A stretch of 64,000 bases of DNA from Tolypothrix sp. NIES-4075 (GCF_002218085.1 NZ_BDUC01000002.1:1246459-1310458); one strand, 5' to 3'; shown: positions 44,891-53,905, counted from the first letter of the stretch. Notes: generated by a model from the sequence alone, not told the origin. Numbers and translations: made by a program.

Positions 44891-45433
44891 ATGATTGAAG
44901 TCCTAGCCGCACTTTCTGCTTCTGCGGCAGTGGGAATTAGAATTGCTATACCCTTGCTTATCATTGGAGTGTTGCAAGGTCATAATTTTTGGTCGCAAGT
45001 CCCGATTTTATCTCGTATTTCCCCACCAGTATTATTCAGCTTTCTCACAGCTTGGTCACTAGTGGAATTATTTGCCTCAAAAAAGCTATTGGGACAACGA
45101 GTGCTACAACTTGTGGAAGTCTTATTATCGCCGCTTGTAGGGGCAATTATGGGGTTAACAGTAGCTTCAGCAACGCCTGCACCAGACTGGCTAATTGCTT
45201 TAATTGGCGGTTCGTTAGCTTTTGTACTTCAGCTTGTGCAAATTGCTTGGTTCTATCGCTTGCGCGGTTTACCTTTATGGGCAGTTTTTCTTCAAGATAC
45301 CTTGTGCGTTGCTCTGGTACTATTTGCATTTAACGCTCCTTGGCAAGGAGGATTAATTGCTTTATTGCTGTTATGGTTTGCCATTCGTAGTGCTAAACAG
45401 TGGTATAGCTGGTATTACCAAGGTAAAAAATAA
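44891..45433 (+). CDS. DUF4126 membrane protein
   Basis: A 180-residue protein of four to five membrane helices with the DUF4126 start LAALSASAAVGIRIAIPLL and the inner segment LLSPLVGAIMGLTVA. Function of the family unknown. AGGT lies 8 bases before ATG 44891. Convergent with hemH; the gap holds a dispersed repeat (gcggtggacgggtctcccgg ... cgaacccgaaggg). Confidence 0.85.
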   Translation: MIEVLAALSASAAVGIRIAIPLLIIGVLQGHNFWSQVPILSRISPPVLFSFLTAWSLVELFASKKLLGQRVLQLVEVLLSPLVGAIMGLTVASATPAPDWLIALIGGSLAFVLQLVQIAWFYRLRGLPLWAVFLQDTLCVALVLFAFNAPWQGGLIALLLLWFAIRSAKQWYSWYYQGKK

Positions 45434-45438
45434 AAGTA

Positions 45439-45505
45439 AAAAGGTGAGCCACTGCGGTGGACGGGTCTCCCGGCATAGAGCAAGTGGCGAACCCGAAGGG
45501 TAAAA
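45439..45505. repeat. Dispersed cyanobacterial repeat
   Basis: ccactgcggtggacgggtc, cccgg, and gcgaacccgaagggtaaaagtaag. The pieces CCCGGC and GCGAACCCG give weak pairing. Found here between converging DUF4126 and hemH. Confidence 0.5.
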
Positions 45506-45540
45506 GTAAGAGGCAATTTTTACCTTTTATATCTTATGTT

Positions 45541-46704
45541 TTACAAAATACCTATCATGTGCAACAGACCGCGACCAGTAATTAACTCAAGAACTAAGGC
45601 AATAAAGCCAAGCATGGCGATACGACCATTCCAAACTTCGGCGCTAGTAGTCATACCCCACTCCCAACGCTCTGGTGGATAAATTCTCACCTTTTTCTTC
45701 ATCTGATAGACTTGTGAAAGCTTCAGACTCGGAGATTCGAGTGCATCTAAAACTAAATCTGCCAAAGCTCTAATAAACAATGGATGGGTGTTGGGAGCAG
45801 GTACGCGACGGAAGTTTTCAATTCCCGATTCCTCTGCTACTTCTCGGTACTCAATATCAATTTCTTGTAATGTCTCGATGTGTTCTGAGACAAAACTGAT
45901 AGGTACAACGACCAAATCCTTCACGCCTGTTGCGCCTAGTTCTTTAAGGGCATCATCAGTGTAAGGTTGCAGCCATTCTACCGGACCGACGCGACTTTGG
46001 TAAGCTAAGGTGTGTTCATTTGGTCGATTGAGGGTCTGCATGATTAAGGCAGTACATTCCTCAATTTCTTGCTGGTAGGGGTCGCCTGCTTCTTCAACGT
46101 AGTTTTTAGGAACACCATGAGCGCTGAAGAAGATATGAACAGAGTCGGGATTAGGAGATTGATCGAGTTCCTGAGCTATCAGTTCTGCCATTGCTTGCAG
46201 GTAGCTTGGTTGTTTGTACCAAGAGGGAATGACCTTGTATTCAATCCGCTGAAGTTTTGGGTCTTGTTGCCAGAGTTTATCTAACAGCCGAAAGCTGGAG
46301 CCACTGGTACTGATGGAAAATTGGGGATAAAGAGGTAGAATTACTAGATGTTCGATGTTGTCTTGGGTAAGTTGGGCGATCGCTTCTTCAGTGTAAGGAT
46401 GCCAATAACGCATTCCTACATATATGTTCGCTTCTTGCCCCAAAGCTTGCAATTGTTCTTTTAAAGCTTCTCCTTGCGCTTCAGTAATCCGTCGCAATGG
46501 AGATCCGCCACCAATTTGCTTGTAGTTTTCTTGAGACTTTTGGGTTCGCCTTGACGCAATCAACCACGCCAGAGGTTTTTGCAACCAACTAAAGGGTAGG
46601 CGAATAATTTCTGGATCGGAAAACAGATTATACAGAAATGGTCCAACATCTTCCAATTTATCTGGACCGCCCAGATTGAGTAATAAAACGCCTACACGAT
46701 CCAT
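45541..46704 (-). CDS. hemH: Ferrochelatase with C-terminal chlorophyll a/b-binding-like helix
   Basis: Inserts Fe2+ into protoporphyrin IX. The 387-residue cyanobacterial/plastid form: a catalytic domain of about 320 residues (LLLNLGGPDKLEDVGPFL, the metal-site His in FSAHGVPKNYVEEAGDPY, and VVPISFVSEHIETLQEIDIEY in parts), a linker rich in Lys/Pro, then a membrane helix with the light-harvesting motif WNGRIAMLGFIALVLELITG. This tail is found only in photosynthetic organisms and is thought to bind chlorophyll or carotenoid and link haem with chlorophyll supply. ATG 46702-46704; divergent from the methyltransferase gene. Confidence 0.97.
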   Translation of the reverse strand: MDRVGVLLLNLGGPDKLEDVGPFLYNLFSDPEIIRLPFSWLQKPLAWLIASRRTQKSQENYKQIGGGSPLRRITEAQGEALKEQLQALGQEANIYVGMRYWHPYTEEAIAQLTQDNIEHLVILPLYPQFSISTSGSSFRLLDKLWQQDPKLQRIEYKVIPSWYKQPSYLQAMAELIAQELDQSPNPDSVHIFFSAHGVPKNYVEEAGDPYQQEIEECTALIMQTLNRPNEHTLAYQSRVGPVEWLQPYTDDALKELGATGVKDLVVVPISFVSEHIETLQEIDIEYREVAEESGIENFRRVPAPNTHPLFIRALADLVLDALESPSLKLSQVYQMKKKVRIYPPERWEWGMTTSAEVWNGRIAMLGFIALVLELITGRGLLHMIGIL

Positions 46705-46797
46705 AGCAATTATAGTCCCCCAATCTTTTCAGATTTTTTACTAATGTTAACAATATATCTTTATTAAATATAAAGGCTAACGGGGAGAGTGGAAACA

Positions 46798-47421
46798 GTG
46801 GCAACAATTTTCAGAGATTGGAGTTACCGCTATCAATGGTTGTATGATTCTATATCTCGCTTGGCGGCTTTAAGCGTCGGTGGTGAAGCGCGTTTTCGAC
46901 AGCTTGCTTTGCACAGGCTAACGATTGAATCAGATACTAAAGTTTTAGATTTGTGTTGCGGTAGCGGTCAAGGAACGCAAGTATTAGTCAAATATTCACA
47001 AAATGTAACAGGACTGGATGCTTCACCGCTATCTTTAAAACGAGCAAGGCAGAATGTGCCGCAAGCGCAGTATGTCGAAGCTTTTGCAGAGAAAATGCCG
47101 TTTGCAGATAATGAGTTTGATCTTGTGCATACTAGCGTTGCCTTACACGAAATGCAGCCCGAACAATTGCGACAAATAATTAAAGAAGTTTATCGAGTGC
47201 TGAAACCAGGTGGGGTATTTACATTAGTGGATTTTCATAATCCCACCAACCCTTTATTCGTGCCTGGGTTGTCGCTGTTTTTGCTATTGTTTGAGACACA
47301 GACAGCTTGGCAGTTGTTGAAAACCGATTTACCTGAATTGTTGACACAGAGCGGATTTCGAGAATGCGATCGCACTTTAACTGCCGGTGGAAGTTTGCAA
47401 TTAATCAAAGCGAGAAAATAG
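46798..47421 (+). CDS. Class I SAM-dependent methyltransferase (UbiE-like)
   Basis: A 207-residue methyltransferase. Motif I is VLDLCCGSGQGT, followed by LDASPLSLKRAR (acidic loop), AEKMPFADNEFDLV (motif II region) and YRVLKPGGVF (post II). It resembles quinone or small-molecule methyltransferases of the Methyltransf_11 group; substrate unknown. GTG 46798 is chosen because GGGGAG lies at good spacing; the GTG at 46789 is too close to it. Divergent from hemH with about 90 bp between. Confidence 0.88.
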   Translation: MATIFRDWSYRYQWLYDSISRLAALSVGGEARFRQLALHRLTIESDTKVLDLCCGSGQGTQVLVKYSQNVTGLDASPLSLKRARQNVPQAQYVEAFAEKMPFADNEFDLVHTSVALHEMQPEQLRQIIKEVYRVLKPGGVFTLVDFHNPTNPLFVPGLSLFLLLFETQTAWQLLKTDLPELLTQSGFRECDRTLTAGGSLQLIKARK

Positions 47422-47424
47422 CTC

Positions 47425-47476
47425 GTAGTAAGCGATTTATCGCTTAAAAAGCGCCCCCAGGTTTACCTGGGGGCGC
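47425..47476 (-). terminator. Terminator of psbA copy 2 with adjacent hairpin repeat
   Basis: On the minus strand GCGCCCCCAGGTAAACCTGGGG and so on: the stem GCGCCCCCAGG/CCTGGGGGCGC (47451-47476) is followed by TTTTT (47446-47450). Beyond it lies GTAGTAAGCGATTTATCGCTT, a dispersed hairpin that also ends the methyltransferase gene on the other strand. Confidence 0.9.
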
Positions 47477-47502
47477 TCTTAATTCAACTGAATCCGCGAA
47501 GA

Positions 47503-48585
47503 TTAACCGTTAATAGCAGGTGCTGTTAAAGCAACAGGAGCCACGTCTAATGCAGCCAAATCTAGAGGGAAGTTGTGAGCGTTACGCTCGTGCATTACTT
47601 CCATACCTAGGTTAGCGCGGTTGATTACGTCAGCCCATGTGTTGATGACGCGACCAGAAGAATCAATTACTGATTGGTTGAAGTTGAAACCGTTCAGGTT
47701 GAACGCCATTGTGCTTACACCCAAGGAGGTGAACCAGATACCAACTACAGGCCATGCTGCCAAGAAGAAGTGCAAGGAACGGCTGTTGTTGAATGAAGCG
47801 TATTGGAAAATCAAGCGACCGAAGTAACCGTGTGCTGCAACAATGTTGTAGGTTTCTTCTTCTTGACCGAATTTGTAACCGTAGTTTTGTGATTCGGTTT
47901 CGGTTGTTTCACGAACCAAGCTTGAAGTTACAAGTGAACCGTGCATTGCACTGAACAAACTTCCGCCGAATACACCAGCTACACCTAGTTGGTGGAAGGG
48001 GTGCATCAAGATGTTGTGTTCTGCTTGGAACACAATCATGAAGTTGAAGGTTCCGGAGATACCCAAAGGCATACCGTCAGAGAATGAACCTTGTCCGATT
48101 GGGTAGATCAAGAATACTGCGGTTGCTGCTGCTACTGGAGCAGAGAATGCCAAGCAGATCCAAGGACGCATACCTAAGCGGTAGGATAATTCCCATTCAC
48201 GTCCTAAGTAGCAGAATACGCCGATCAAGAAGTGGAATACTACCAATTGGTAAGGACCACCGTTGTACAACCACTCATCTAAAGAAGCAGCTTCCCAGAT
48301 TGGGTAGAAGTGTAAACCAATTGCGTTAGAGGAAGGAACAACTGCACCTGAGATGATGTTGTTTCCGTAAATCAACGAACCTGCTACGGGTTCGCGGATA
48401 CCATCGATATCTACTGGAGGTGCTGCGATGAACGCAATGATGAAGCAGGTGGTGGCGGCTAGCAGGGTTGGAATCATCAATACACCGAACCAACCGATGT
48501 ATATGCGGTTTTCGGTGCTGGTGATCCAGGTGCAGAACCGTTCCCATACGTTGGCGCTTTCGCGTCTTTGTAAAGTTGTGGTCAT
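47503..48585 (-). CDS. psbA: Photosystem II D1 protein, copy 2
   Basis: 360 aa, same length as copy 1 and, by eye, identical through Ala344; only the C-terminal extension removed by the D1 processing protease differs (ALDVAPV here, AADFAPV in copy 1). Glu130 is present here too. The DNA is nearly identical over long stretches, with scattered third-position changes, which suggests gene conversion. Promoter spacing and leader motifs match copy 1. Flanked by the methyltransferase and cofG genes, both on the other strand. Confidence 0.98.
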   Translation of the reverse strand: MTTTLQRRESANVWERFCTWITSTENRIYIGWFGVLMIPTLLAATTCFIIAFIAAPPVDIDGIREPVAGSLIYGNNIISGAVVPSSNAIGLHFYPIWEAASLDEWLYNGGPYQLVVFHFLIGVFCYLGREWELSYRLGMRPWICLAFSAPVAAATAVFLIYPIGQGSFSDGMPLGISGTFNFMIVFQAEHNILMHPFHQLGVAGVFGGSLFSAMHGSLVTSSLVRETTETESQNYGYKFGQEEETYNIVAAHGYFGRLIFQYASFNNSRSLHFFLAAWPVVGIWFTSLGVSTMAFNLNGFNFNQSVIDSSGRVINTWADVINRANLGMEVMHERNAHNFPLDLAALDVAPVALTAPAING

Positions 48586-48650
48586 GAGTTTATGATTGCT
48601 TGAAATGTGTATGAAATATGCAGGTAGGTGTTTCTTACCTATTACTAAAC

Positions 48651-48679
48651 ATAGTAGAACTAATATTGAGTTTTGTAAA
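48651..48679 (-). promoter_or_regulatory. Promoter of psbA copy 2
   Basis: On the minus strand TTTACA (48674-48679), 17 bases, TACTAT (48651-48656). Same -35 and spacing as copy 1. The leader contains GAAACACCTACC and TTTCATACAC as in copy 1, but lacks its AGGAGGT. Confidence 0.7.
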
Positions 48680-48876
48680 GTGTTTTCAGAAATTTTTTTA
48701 CAATTAGTGCAGCCTGGGGGAAATCAGTACTTGGTTAAAAACCTTACTGTACAAGCTTTTGTTTTACTTTCAGGTACAAAAATATTTTGCCTGATAAAAG
48801 CTTCTTTGCGCTGGAGAAGCACAACTTTGAGGTAATAAAGGACTATATATATGTAAATTAATGCGTTGTGTTTATT

Positions 48877-49863
48877 ATGCAAATTTCTCATTTACGCACA
48901 GTTACCTATAGCCCTGCTTATACAATCGTTCCGACATACGAGTGCTTTAATCGCTGTACCTACTGCAATTTTCGGACAGATTCGGGCAAAAGTCCCTGGA
49001 TGACTGTATCAGCCGCAGAAAGTCTTTTAAAACAGCTTCAAAGCAAAGGTGTCTGTGAAATTTTGATACTCAGTGGTGAAGTGCATCCCTCTTCGTCGCG
49101 GCGTCAAGCGTGGTTTCAGCGGATTTATGATTTGTGTCAATTGGCACTTTCAATGGGGTTTCTGCCGCACACCAATGCGGGAGTGCTGAGTTATGAAGAA
49201 ATGCAAAAATTAAAGACTGTTAATGTATCTATGGGGTTGATGTTAGAACAGTTAAACCCAGTATTGTTAAATACAGTACATAAATACGCACCAAGTAAAG
49301 TACCAGAAGTGCGGTTGCAGCAATTAGAGTGGGCAGGTAAGTTACAAATTCCTTTTACAACAGGGTTATTACTGGGAATAGGGGAAACTGAGGATGATTG
49401 GTGGGAAACATTAGAAGCTATAACTCGCTTGCATCAGCGTTACCATCACATTCAAGAAGTCATCTTGCAACCTCATAGCCCTGGATATCAGCAAACGTTT
49501 GATGCACCTGGTTCAGTTCTGTATAAATTACCAGAAGTCGTTTTTAAGGCACGTCAAATTCTCCCACCAGATATTACCATTCAAATTCCACCGAATTTAG
49601 TCAAAGATGACCGATGGTTACTCGCTTGTATAAAAGCTGGGGCAAGGGATTTAGGGGGAATTGGACCAAAAGATGAAGTAAATCCCGATTATCTGCATCT
49701 TCAAGTGGAGGTGTTGCAAGAAATTTTACAGCACGCTGGGTGGGAAGTTGTGCCGAGGTTGCCAATTTATCCGCAGTTTGATGATTGGTTATCAGTGGAA
49801 TTGCAAGCAGCGGTGAAGCAATGGCGATCGCGTTGTCTCTTGACTCGCCGATGCAGCGTTTAG
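48877..49863 (+). CDS. cofG: FO synthase subunit CofG (7,8-didemethyl-8-hydroxy-5-deazariboflavin synthase)
   Basis: Radical SAM enzyme that with CofH makes the deazaflavin chromophore FO. The cluster motif is CFNRCTYC (CxxxCxxC), followed by ILILSGEVHP, GLMLEQLNP, TTGLLLGIGET and DLGGIGPKDEVNP near the C-terminus, all typical of CofG. Length 328 aa fits. In cyanobacteria FO serves mainly as light-harvesting cofactor of DNA photolyase. CofH is not in the window. ATG 48877 is preferred to GTG 48868. Divergent from psbA copy 2. Confidence 0.93.
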   Translation: MQISHLRTVTYSPAYTIVPTYECFNRCTYCNFRTDSGKSPWMTVSAAESLLKQLQSKGVCEILILSGEVHPSSSRRQAWFQRIYDLCQLALSMGFLPHTNAGVLSYEEMQKLKTVNVSMGLMLEQLNPVLLNTVHKYAPSKVPEVRLQQLEWAGKLQIPFTTGLLLGIGETEDDWWETLEAITRLHQRYHHIQEVILQPHSPGYQQTFDAPGSVLYKLPEVVFKARQILPPDITIQIPPNLVKDDRWLLACIKAGARDLGGIGPKDEVNPDYLHLQVEVLQEILQHAGWEVVPRLPIYPQFDDWLSVELQAAVKQWRSRCLLTRRCSV

Positions 49864-50298
49864 GGCTAAAATATCATTTTTAATTATAATGGTACGTTTT
49901 TATTATTTATACAAATACAGCAAAATCTCAAAGATGCATTCGATACTTGAATACGGTTTTTATCCTAGCCTCAGTTAAAGAAATGAAACGAATTATGAGA
50001 ATTGGTGATTGAGACGTACAATCATTGAGGCTGAGTAGTGGTAGCCAGACCCTAAGTAATTAGGCGATGTCTGACGACAAGCCGATCCGCGTCTACGCTT
50101 AACTGAAGCTCAATCTTAATTGCAATTAAATATTTTTAACTTATTTTCTCTCACTTGTTTGGTTTGCACTTCTTTGACTCGACAAATTTCTCTTTTTTTC
50201 GACTACATACTCCAAAAAATGCCTCATCTGTGGCAATCTGGGAAACAGAGATTTTTTTAATCTGATATTTTAGCTACGGCAAATTTACCTAAGAGGAT
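49864..50298. other. Intergenic region before ispG with a structured segment
   Basis: No coding frame. The segment 50046-50073 folds as CAGAC-CCTAA-GTAA-TTAGG-CGAT-GTCTG, a two-part hairpin with tetraloop and bulge, preceded by gaggctgagtagtgg. Sequence from 50100 to 50280 is A+T-rich and presumably holds the ispG promoter. Confidence 0.5.
50046..50073 (+). ncRNA. Possible structured RNA element upstream of ispG
   Basis: Two stacked stems (CAGAC/GTCTG and CCTAA/TTAGG) with a GTAA loop and a 4-base bulge. The flanks are less A+T-rich than the rest of the gap. It could be a small RNA or leader element; I do not recognise a known family. Confidence 0.25.
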
Positions 50299-51525
50299 AT
50301 GCAAACCTTACCAACACTTAACACTTCAAACATCGCATCCAGTCAAGCCACTTTTGACACAACTATTAAACGGCGCAAAACCCGTCCTGTAAGAGTTGGC
50401 AATGTCACTATTGGCGGCAGCTTCCCCGTCGTAGTGCAGTCGATGATTAATGAAGACACACTTGATATTGATGCTTCTGTAGCAGCAATTCGGCGTTTGC
50501 ACGAAATTGGCTGTGAAATTGTCCGAGTCACAGTACCAAGTATGGCTCATGCGAAAGCATTGGCAGAAATTAAACAAAAATTAATTAAAACTTACCAAGA
50601 CGTACCCATTGTTGCTGATGTGCATCACAACGGCATGAAAATTGCCTTAGAAGTCGCCAAACACATAGAAAAAGTGCGGATTAATCCTGGTTTATATGTG
50701 TTTGAAAAGCCAAATACAAATAGAAGCGAATTCTCCAAAACGGAATTTGATGAAATCGGGGAAAAAGTCCGCGAAACTTTAGAACCTTTAGTAGTTTCTT
50801 TGCGCGATCAAGGTAAATCAATGCGAATCGGCGTAAATCACGGTTCCCTAGCCGAAAGGATGCTATTTACCTACGGCGACACGCCAGAAGGAATGGTAGA
50901 ATCTGCCCTAGAATTCATTCGCATCTGTGAATCTTTGGATTTCCATAATTTGGTTATTTCCATGAAAGCTTCACGAGTGCCAGTGATGGTAGCCGCGTAT
51001 CGTCTGATGGCAAAGCGCATGGACGAACTCGGTATGAATTATCCTTTGCATTTGGGCGTGACAGAAGCTGGTGATGGCGAATATGGACGGATTAAGTCCA
51101 CTGCGGGTATTGCCACTTTGCTAGCTGATGGCATTGGCGATACAATTCGAGTTTCTCTGACTGAAGCACCAGAAAAAGAAATTCCTGTGTGTTACAGCAT
51201 TTTGCAAGCTTTAGGATTGCGGAAGACGATGGTGGAATACGTCGCGTGTCCTTCTTGCGGACGTACTTTGTTTAATTTAGAAGAAGTGCTGCACAAAGTC
51301 CGGGAAGCAACAAAACACTTAACTGGGCTAGATATTGCTGTTATGGGTTGCATTGTCAATGGTCCGGGAGAAATGGCTGATGCTGACTATGGTTATGTCG
51401 GCAAAACTCCTGGGTATATTTCTCTCTATCGAGGGAGAGAAGAAATCAAAAAAGTACCAGAAGATAAAGGTGTAGAGGAGTTAATTAATTTGATTAAAGC
51501 AGACGATCGCTGGGTAGAACCGTAA
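50299..51525 (+). CDS. ispG: 4-hydroxy-3-methylbut-2-enyl diphosphate synthase (ferredoxin)
   Basis: The [4Fe-4S] enzyme of the penultimate step of the MEP isoprenoid pathway (MEcPP to HMBPP), supplying carotenoids, phytol and quinones. The N-terminal TIM-barrel has VGGVTIGGSFPVVVQSM-type sequence (here RVGNVTIGGSFPVVVQSM), and the C-terminal part has the cluster cysteines in CPSCGRTLFN and GCIVNGPGEMADADYG. 408 aa is the usual cyanobacterial length. AGAGGAT precedes ATG 50299. A Ctp protease gene follows on the same strand, 278 bp away. Confidence 0.96.
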   Translation: MQTLPTLNTSNIASSQATFDTTIKRRKTRPVRVGNVTIGGSFPVVVQSMINEDTLDIDASVAAIRRLHEIGCEIVRVTVPSMAHAKALAEIKQKLIKTYQDVPIVADVHHNGMKIALEVAKHIEKVRINPGLYVFEKPNTNRSEFSKTEFDEIGEKVRETLEPLVVSLRDQGKSMRIGVNHGSLAERMLFTYGDTPEGMVESALEFIRICESLDFHNLVISMKASRVPVMVAAYRLMAKRMDELGMNYPLHLGVTEAGDGEYGRIKSTAGIATLLADGIGDTIRVSLTEAPEKEIPVCYSILQALGLRKTMVEYVACPSCGRTLFNLEEVLHKVREATKHLTGLDIAVMGCIVNGPGEMADADYGYVGKTPGYISLYRGREEIKKVPEDKGVEELINLIKADDRWVEP

Positions 51526-51803
51526 ATAAATTAGGGACTGGGTACTACCGATTGGGGACTAGAGACTAGAGATTAGAGACAAGGGATTAGGGACAAGGCA
51601 AGAAGTAAGGATATCGTCCCCAATGCCTTGTAGCCAGTCAGGAGTATCCAGTACCCAATCCAAGCGTCCAAGCGTCCAAGGGAAAAACCGGATTGCAAAT
51701 CATTTTTCTGAAAGAAGAATACATGTCCGGTCTTTACAGTGATACCCTGTGTTAGATTGAGCATACTGAATATATTTTTTCCTTAGCCTTTGCAGCTGTC
51801 ATT
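51526..51803. repeat. Short tandem repeats (gggactagagactagaga) between ispG and ctp
   Basis: About 51531-51605 is made of gggact(a)gagacta-type repeats. The rest is unstructured. Confidence 0.65.
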
Positions 51804-53087
51804 ATGGTGATTACAAGAAATGGACTTGTTTTGGGTGCTACGGCGGTAACGTTAACCACAATTGCTGTTACTAGTCTTGGCATTCACTCCCAAGGACAGG
51901 CTTTATTTAAAGAAAGTCCCAAAGAATTGGTAGACGAGGTTTGGCAAATTGTTCAACGCCAATATGTAGACGGTACTTTTAATCAATTAGATTGGCAGGC
52001 TGTTCGTCGTGAGTACTTGAGCAAGTCCTACACCAACAAGCAAGAAGCTTACAAATCCATCCGGGAAATGCTGAAAAAGCTGGATGATCCCTACACCCGG
52101 TTTATGGACCCTGAGGAGTTCAAGAATATGCAAGTGGACACCTCTGGCGAATTGATAGGCATAGGCATCACAATTAGTCAAGATGAAAAAACGAAGCAGT
52201 TAGTTGTAATTGCTCCGATTGAGGATACACCGGCTTTTAAGGCTGGAGTTCTGGCAAAGGATAAGATCCTCAAAATTGACGGGAAATCGACTAAGGGAAT
52301 GGATACCAATCAGGCTGTATCCTTAATTCGTGGTGAACCAAATACTTCGGTAAGTTTAACTGTTGATCGTAACGGTCAACAAAAAGATTTTCAAATTAAA
52401 CGCGCACGCATTGAAATCCATCCAGTGAAGTATTCCCAAAAGCAAACACCAGCAGGGAACACCGGATACATTCGCTTGAACCAGTTCAGCGCTAATGCGG
52501 CTAAGGAAATGCAAACCGCAATTAAAGATTTAGAAAGCAAAAAGGTTGCGGGCTATGTTCTGGATCTGCGCGGAAACCCAGGTGGTTTATTATTCGCTAG
52601 TGTGGACATTGCCCGAATGTTTATAAATAGCGGTACGATTGTCTCAACTATTCCTCGCCAAGGTGAGGCAGAAAAAGAAGTGGCAAACGGACGCGCTTTG
52701 ACAAATAAACCGCTGGTGGTGTTGGTAGATAAAGGTTCCGCTAGTGCTAGTGAAATCCTCTCCGGCGCATTGCAGGATAATAAGCGTGCAGTTATAGTTG
52801 GTACTCAAACTTTTGGTAAAGGTTTAGTGCAATCGGTACGTCCTCTAGACGATGGTTCAGGATTAGCGGTTACGATCGCTAGATATCATACTCCTAGCGG
52901 TAGAGATATTCACAAGCATGGAATAGACCCAGATGTAAAGGTAGATTTGACTGATGCCCAGAAACAGCAATTGTGGCTGCGCGAGCGTGATAAACTTGCA
53001 ACACTAGCCGACCCGCAATTCGCTAAAGCAGTAGAAGTTCTAGGCAAAGAAATTGCCGGCAAAGGTATTACAAGAGCAGAAAAATGA
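51804..53087 (+). CDS. Carboxyl-terminal processing protease (S41 family, Ctp)
   Basis: A 427-residue secreted or lumenal/periplasmic serine protease. Signal-like N-terminus (about 7-28), a helical domain, a PDZ domain (about 110-195, GIGITISQDEK ... AGVLAKDKILKIDG), and the S41 catalytic core with Ser in GSASASEILSGAL and Lys in TFGKGLVQ. Cyanobacteria have several Ctp paralogues; one matures D1 by cutting after Ala344. From sequence alone I cannot say whether this is that one or the CtpB/CtpC type, which its length and the link with ispG suggest. Confidence 0.93.
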   Translation: MVITRNGLVLGATAVTLTTIAVTSLGIHSQGQALFKESPKELVDEVWQIVQRQYVDGTFNQLDWQAVRREYLSKSYTNKQEAYKSIREMLKKLDDPYTRFMDPEEFKNMQVDTSGELIGIGITISQDEKTKQLVVIAPIEDTPAFKAGVLAKDKILKIDGKSTKGMDTNQAVSLIRGEPNTSVSLTVDRNGQQKDFQIKRARIEIHPVKYSQKQTPAGNTGYIRLNQFSANAAKEMQTAIKDLESKKVAGYVLDLRGNPGGLLFASVDIARMFINSGTIVSTIPRQGEAEKEVANGRALTNKPLVVLVDKGSASASEILSGALQDNKRAVIVGTQTFGKGLVQSVRPLDDGSGLAVTIARYHTPSGRDIHKHGIDPDVKVDLTDAQKQQLWLRERDKLATLADPQFAKAVEVLGKEIAGKGITRAEK

Positions 53088-53165
53088 AATGGGTAATGGG
53101 TAATGGGTAATAGGTAATAGGTAATGGGTAAAAAGAATTTTACTTTTGCCTTTTTACTTTTACCT
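53088..53165. repeat. Short tandem repeats (taatgggtaatgggtaatagg)
   Basis: Seven or so copies of gggtaat/aggtaat followed by ttttacttttacctttt, between converging genes. Confidence 0.75.
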
Positions 53166-53354
53166 TTAGACGGGTTGACATTTGCCCGAGCGAATCAGTC
53201 CGACACGGCGGGCGATCGCTTCTCCTTCTGATGTAAAGGGTCCCCATTGTTCTATAATTTCTGGATTATCGTCCTCAGTTACTTCAAGACTTGGGACGAT
53301 TTCGCAATTTCCGGCAGGGCGCTTGACTATATGCCAAGATTGTGAATTATTCAT
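53166..53354 (-). CDS. Small conserved cyanobacterial protein, unknown function
   Basis: A 62-residue soluble protein (WHIVKRPAGNCEIVPS ... EQWGPFTSEGEAIARRVGLI RSGKCQPV). The pattern of Trp, Gly and Arg positions looks like a real, constrained protein and I recall similar short proteins in other cyanobacteria. Two cysteines. No motif points to a function. ATG 53352-53354 with AAGTGAT before it on the minus strand. Confidence 0.65.
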   Translation of the reverse strand: MNNSQSWHIVKRPAGNCEIVPSLEVTEDDNPEIIEQWGPFTSEGEAIARRVGLIRSGKCQPV

Positions 53355-53470
53355 AAGTGATATAAAAATTTTGTTTCTTACAGGAAGATTTTACGGCATT
53401 CTGAAAGCATCTCCACGCTTATAAAGTAGATTGCTACGATAAGCAGTAAGAATCCTGTCTTTGTGATGTT

Positions 53471-53623
53471 ATGCCTTCACCGTTTCCAGGGATGAATCCC
53501 TATCTAGAAAATCCTGAACTGTGGGCTGAAGTTCAAAGTTGATTAATTATAGCGATCGCAGAGTTTAACGAACCGACACCTAAAGTAAGCGATCGCACTA
53601 TTCCTAAACAATGTATTATGTGA
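53471..53623 (+). pseudogene. N-terminal remnant of a DUF4058 gene
   Basis: ATG 53471 opens MPSPFPGMNPYLENPELWAE, the characteristic start of DUF4058 proteins. A TGA at 53540-53542 stands where the family has Arg (CGA), after which the frame continues LIIAIAEFNEP and ends at 53621-53623. The full family length is about 250 residues, so this is a truncated remnant with a nonsense change. Confidence 0.75.
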
Positions 53624-53647
53624 TGTATACATTATTAAAAGCAAATT

Positions 53648-53905
53648 GTGTCGAGCAAAATTCGCAAGCAGATTTATATTGAACCGCGTCAGGAACATCT
53701 GCTAAAAGCGATCGCCCAACAAGCTGGTGTAAGTGAAGCAGAAGTTATTCGCTCCTGCATTGACCTTCATCTAAGTGGAATCACTGCACCCCAGATTGAT
53801 ATCGCAGCGTGGGAAACCGAGAAAGAATTTATAAAAGAAATCAAAACTCGACCTGTTCAAGTTGGAGGTCGAGATTGGCAGCGTGAAGAACTCTATGAAC
53901 GGTAG
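53648..53905 (+). CDS. VapB/CopG-type antitoxin
   Basis: An 85-residue ribbon-helix-helix-type antitoxin: KIRKQIYIEPRQEHLLKAIA gives the beta strand and first helix, and GVSEAEVIRSCIDLHL the second helix. The C-terminal tail (EKEFIKEIKTRPVQVGGRDW) is of the toxin-binding kind. Start GTG 53648. Its stop overlaps the start of the toxin gene by 11 bases, the usual arrangement in toxin-antitoxin operons. The toxin looks dead, so the antitoxin may be an orphan. Confidence 0.75.
   Translation: MSSKIRKQIYIEPRQEHLLKAIAQQAGVSEAEVIRSCIDLHLSGITAPQIDIAAWETEKEFIKEIKTRPVQVGGRDWQREELYER

Noticed and set aside
51573..51764. 63-codon minus-strand frame past ispG
   Set aside because: Runs through short tandem repeats and has no coding features.
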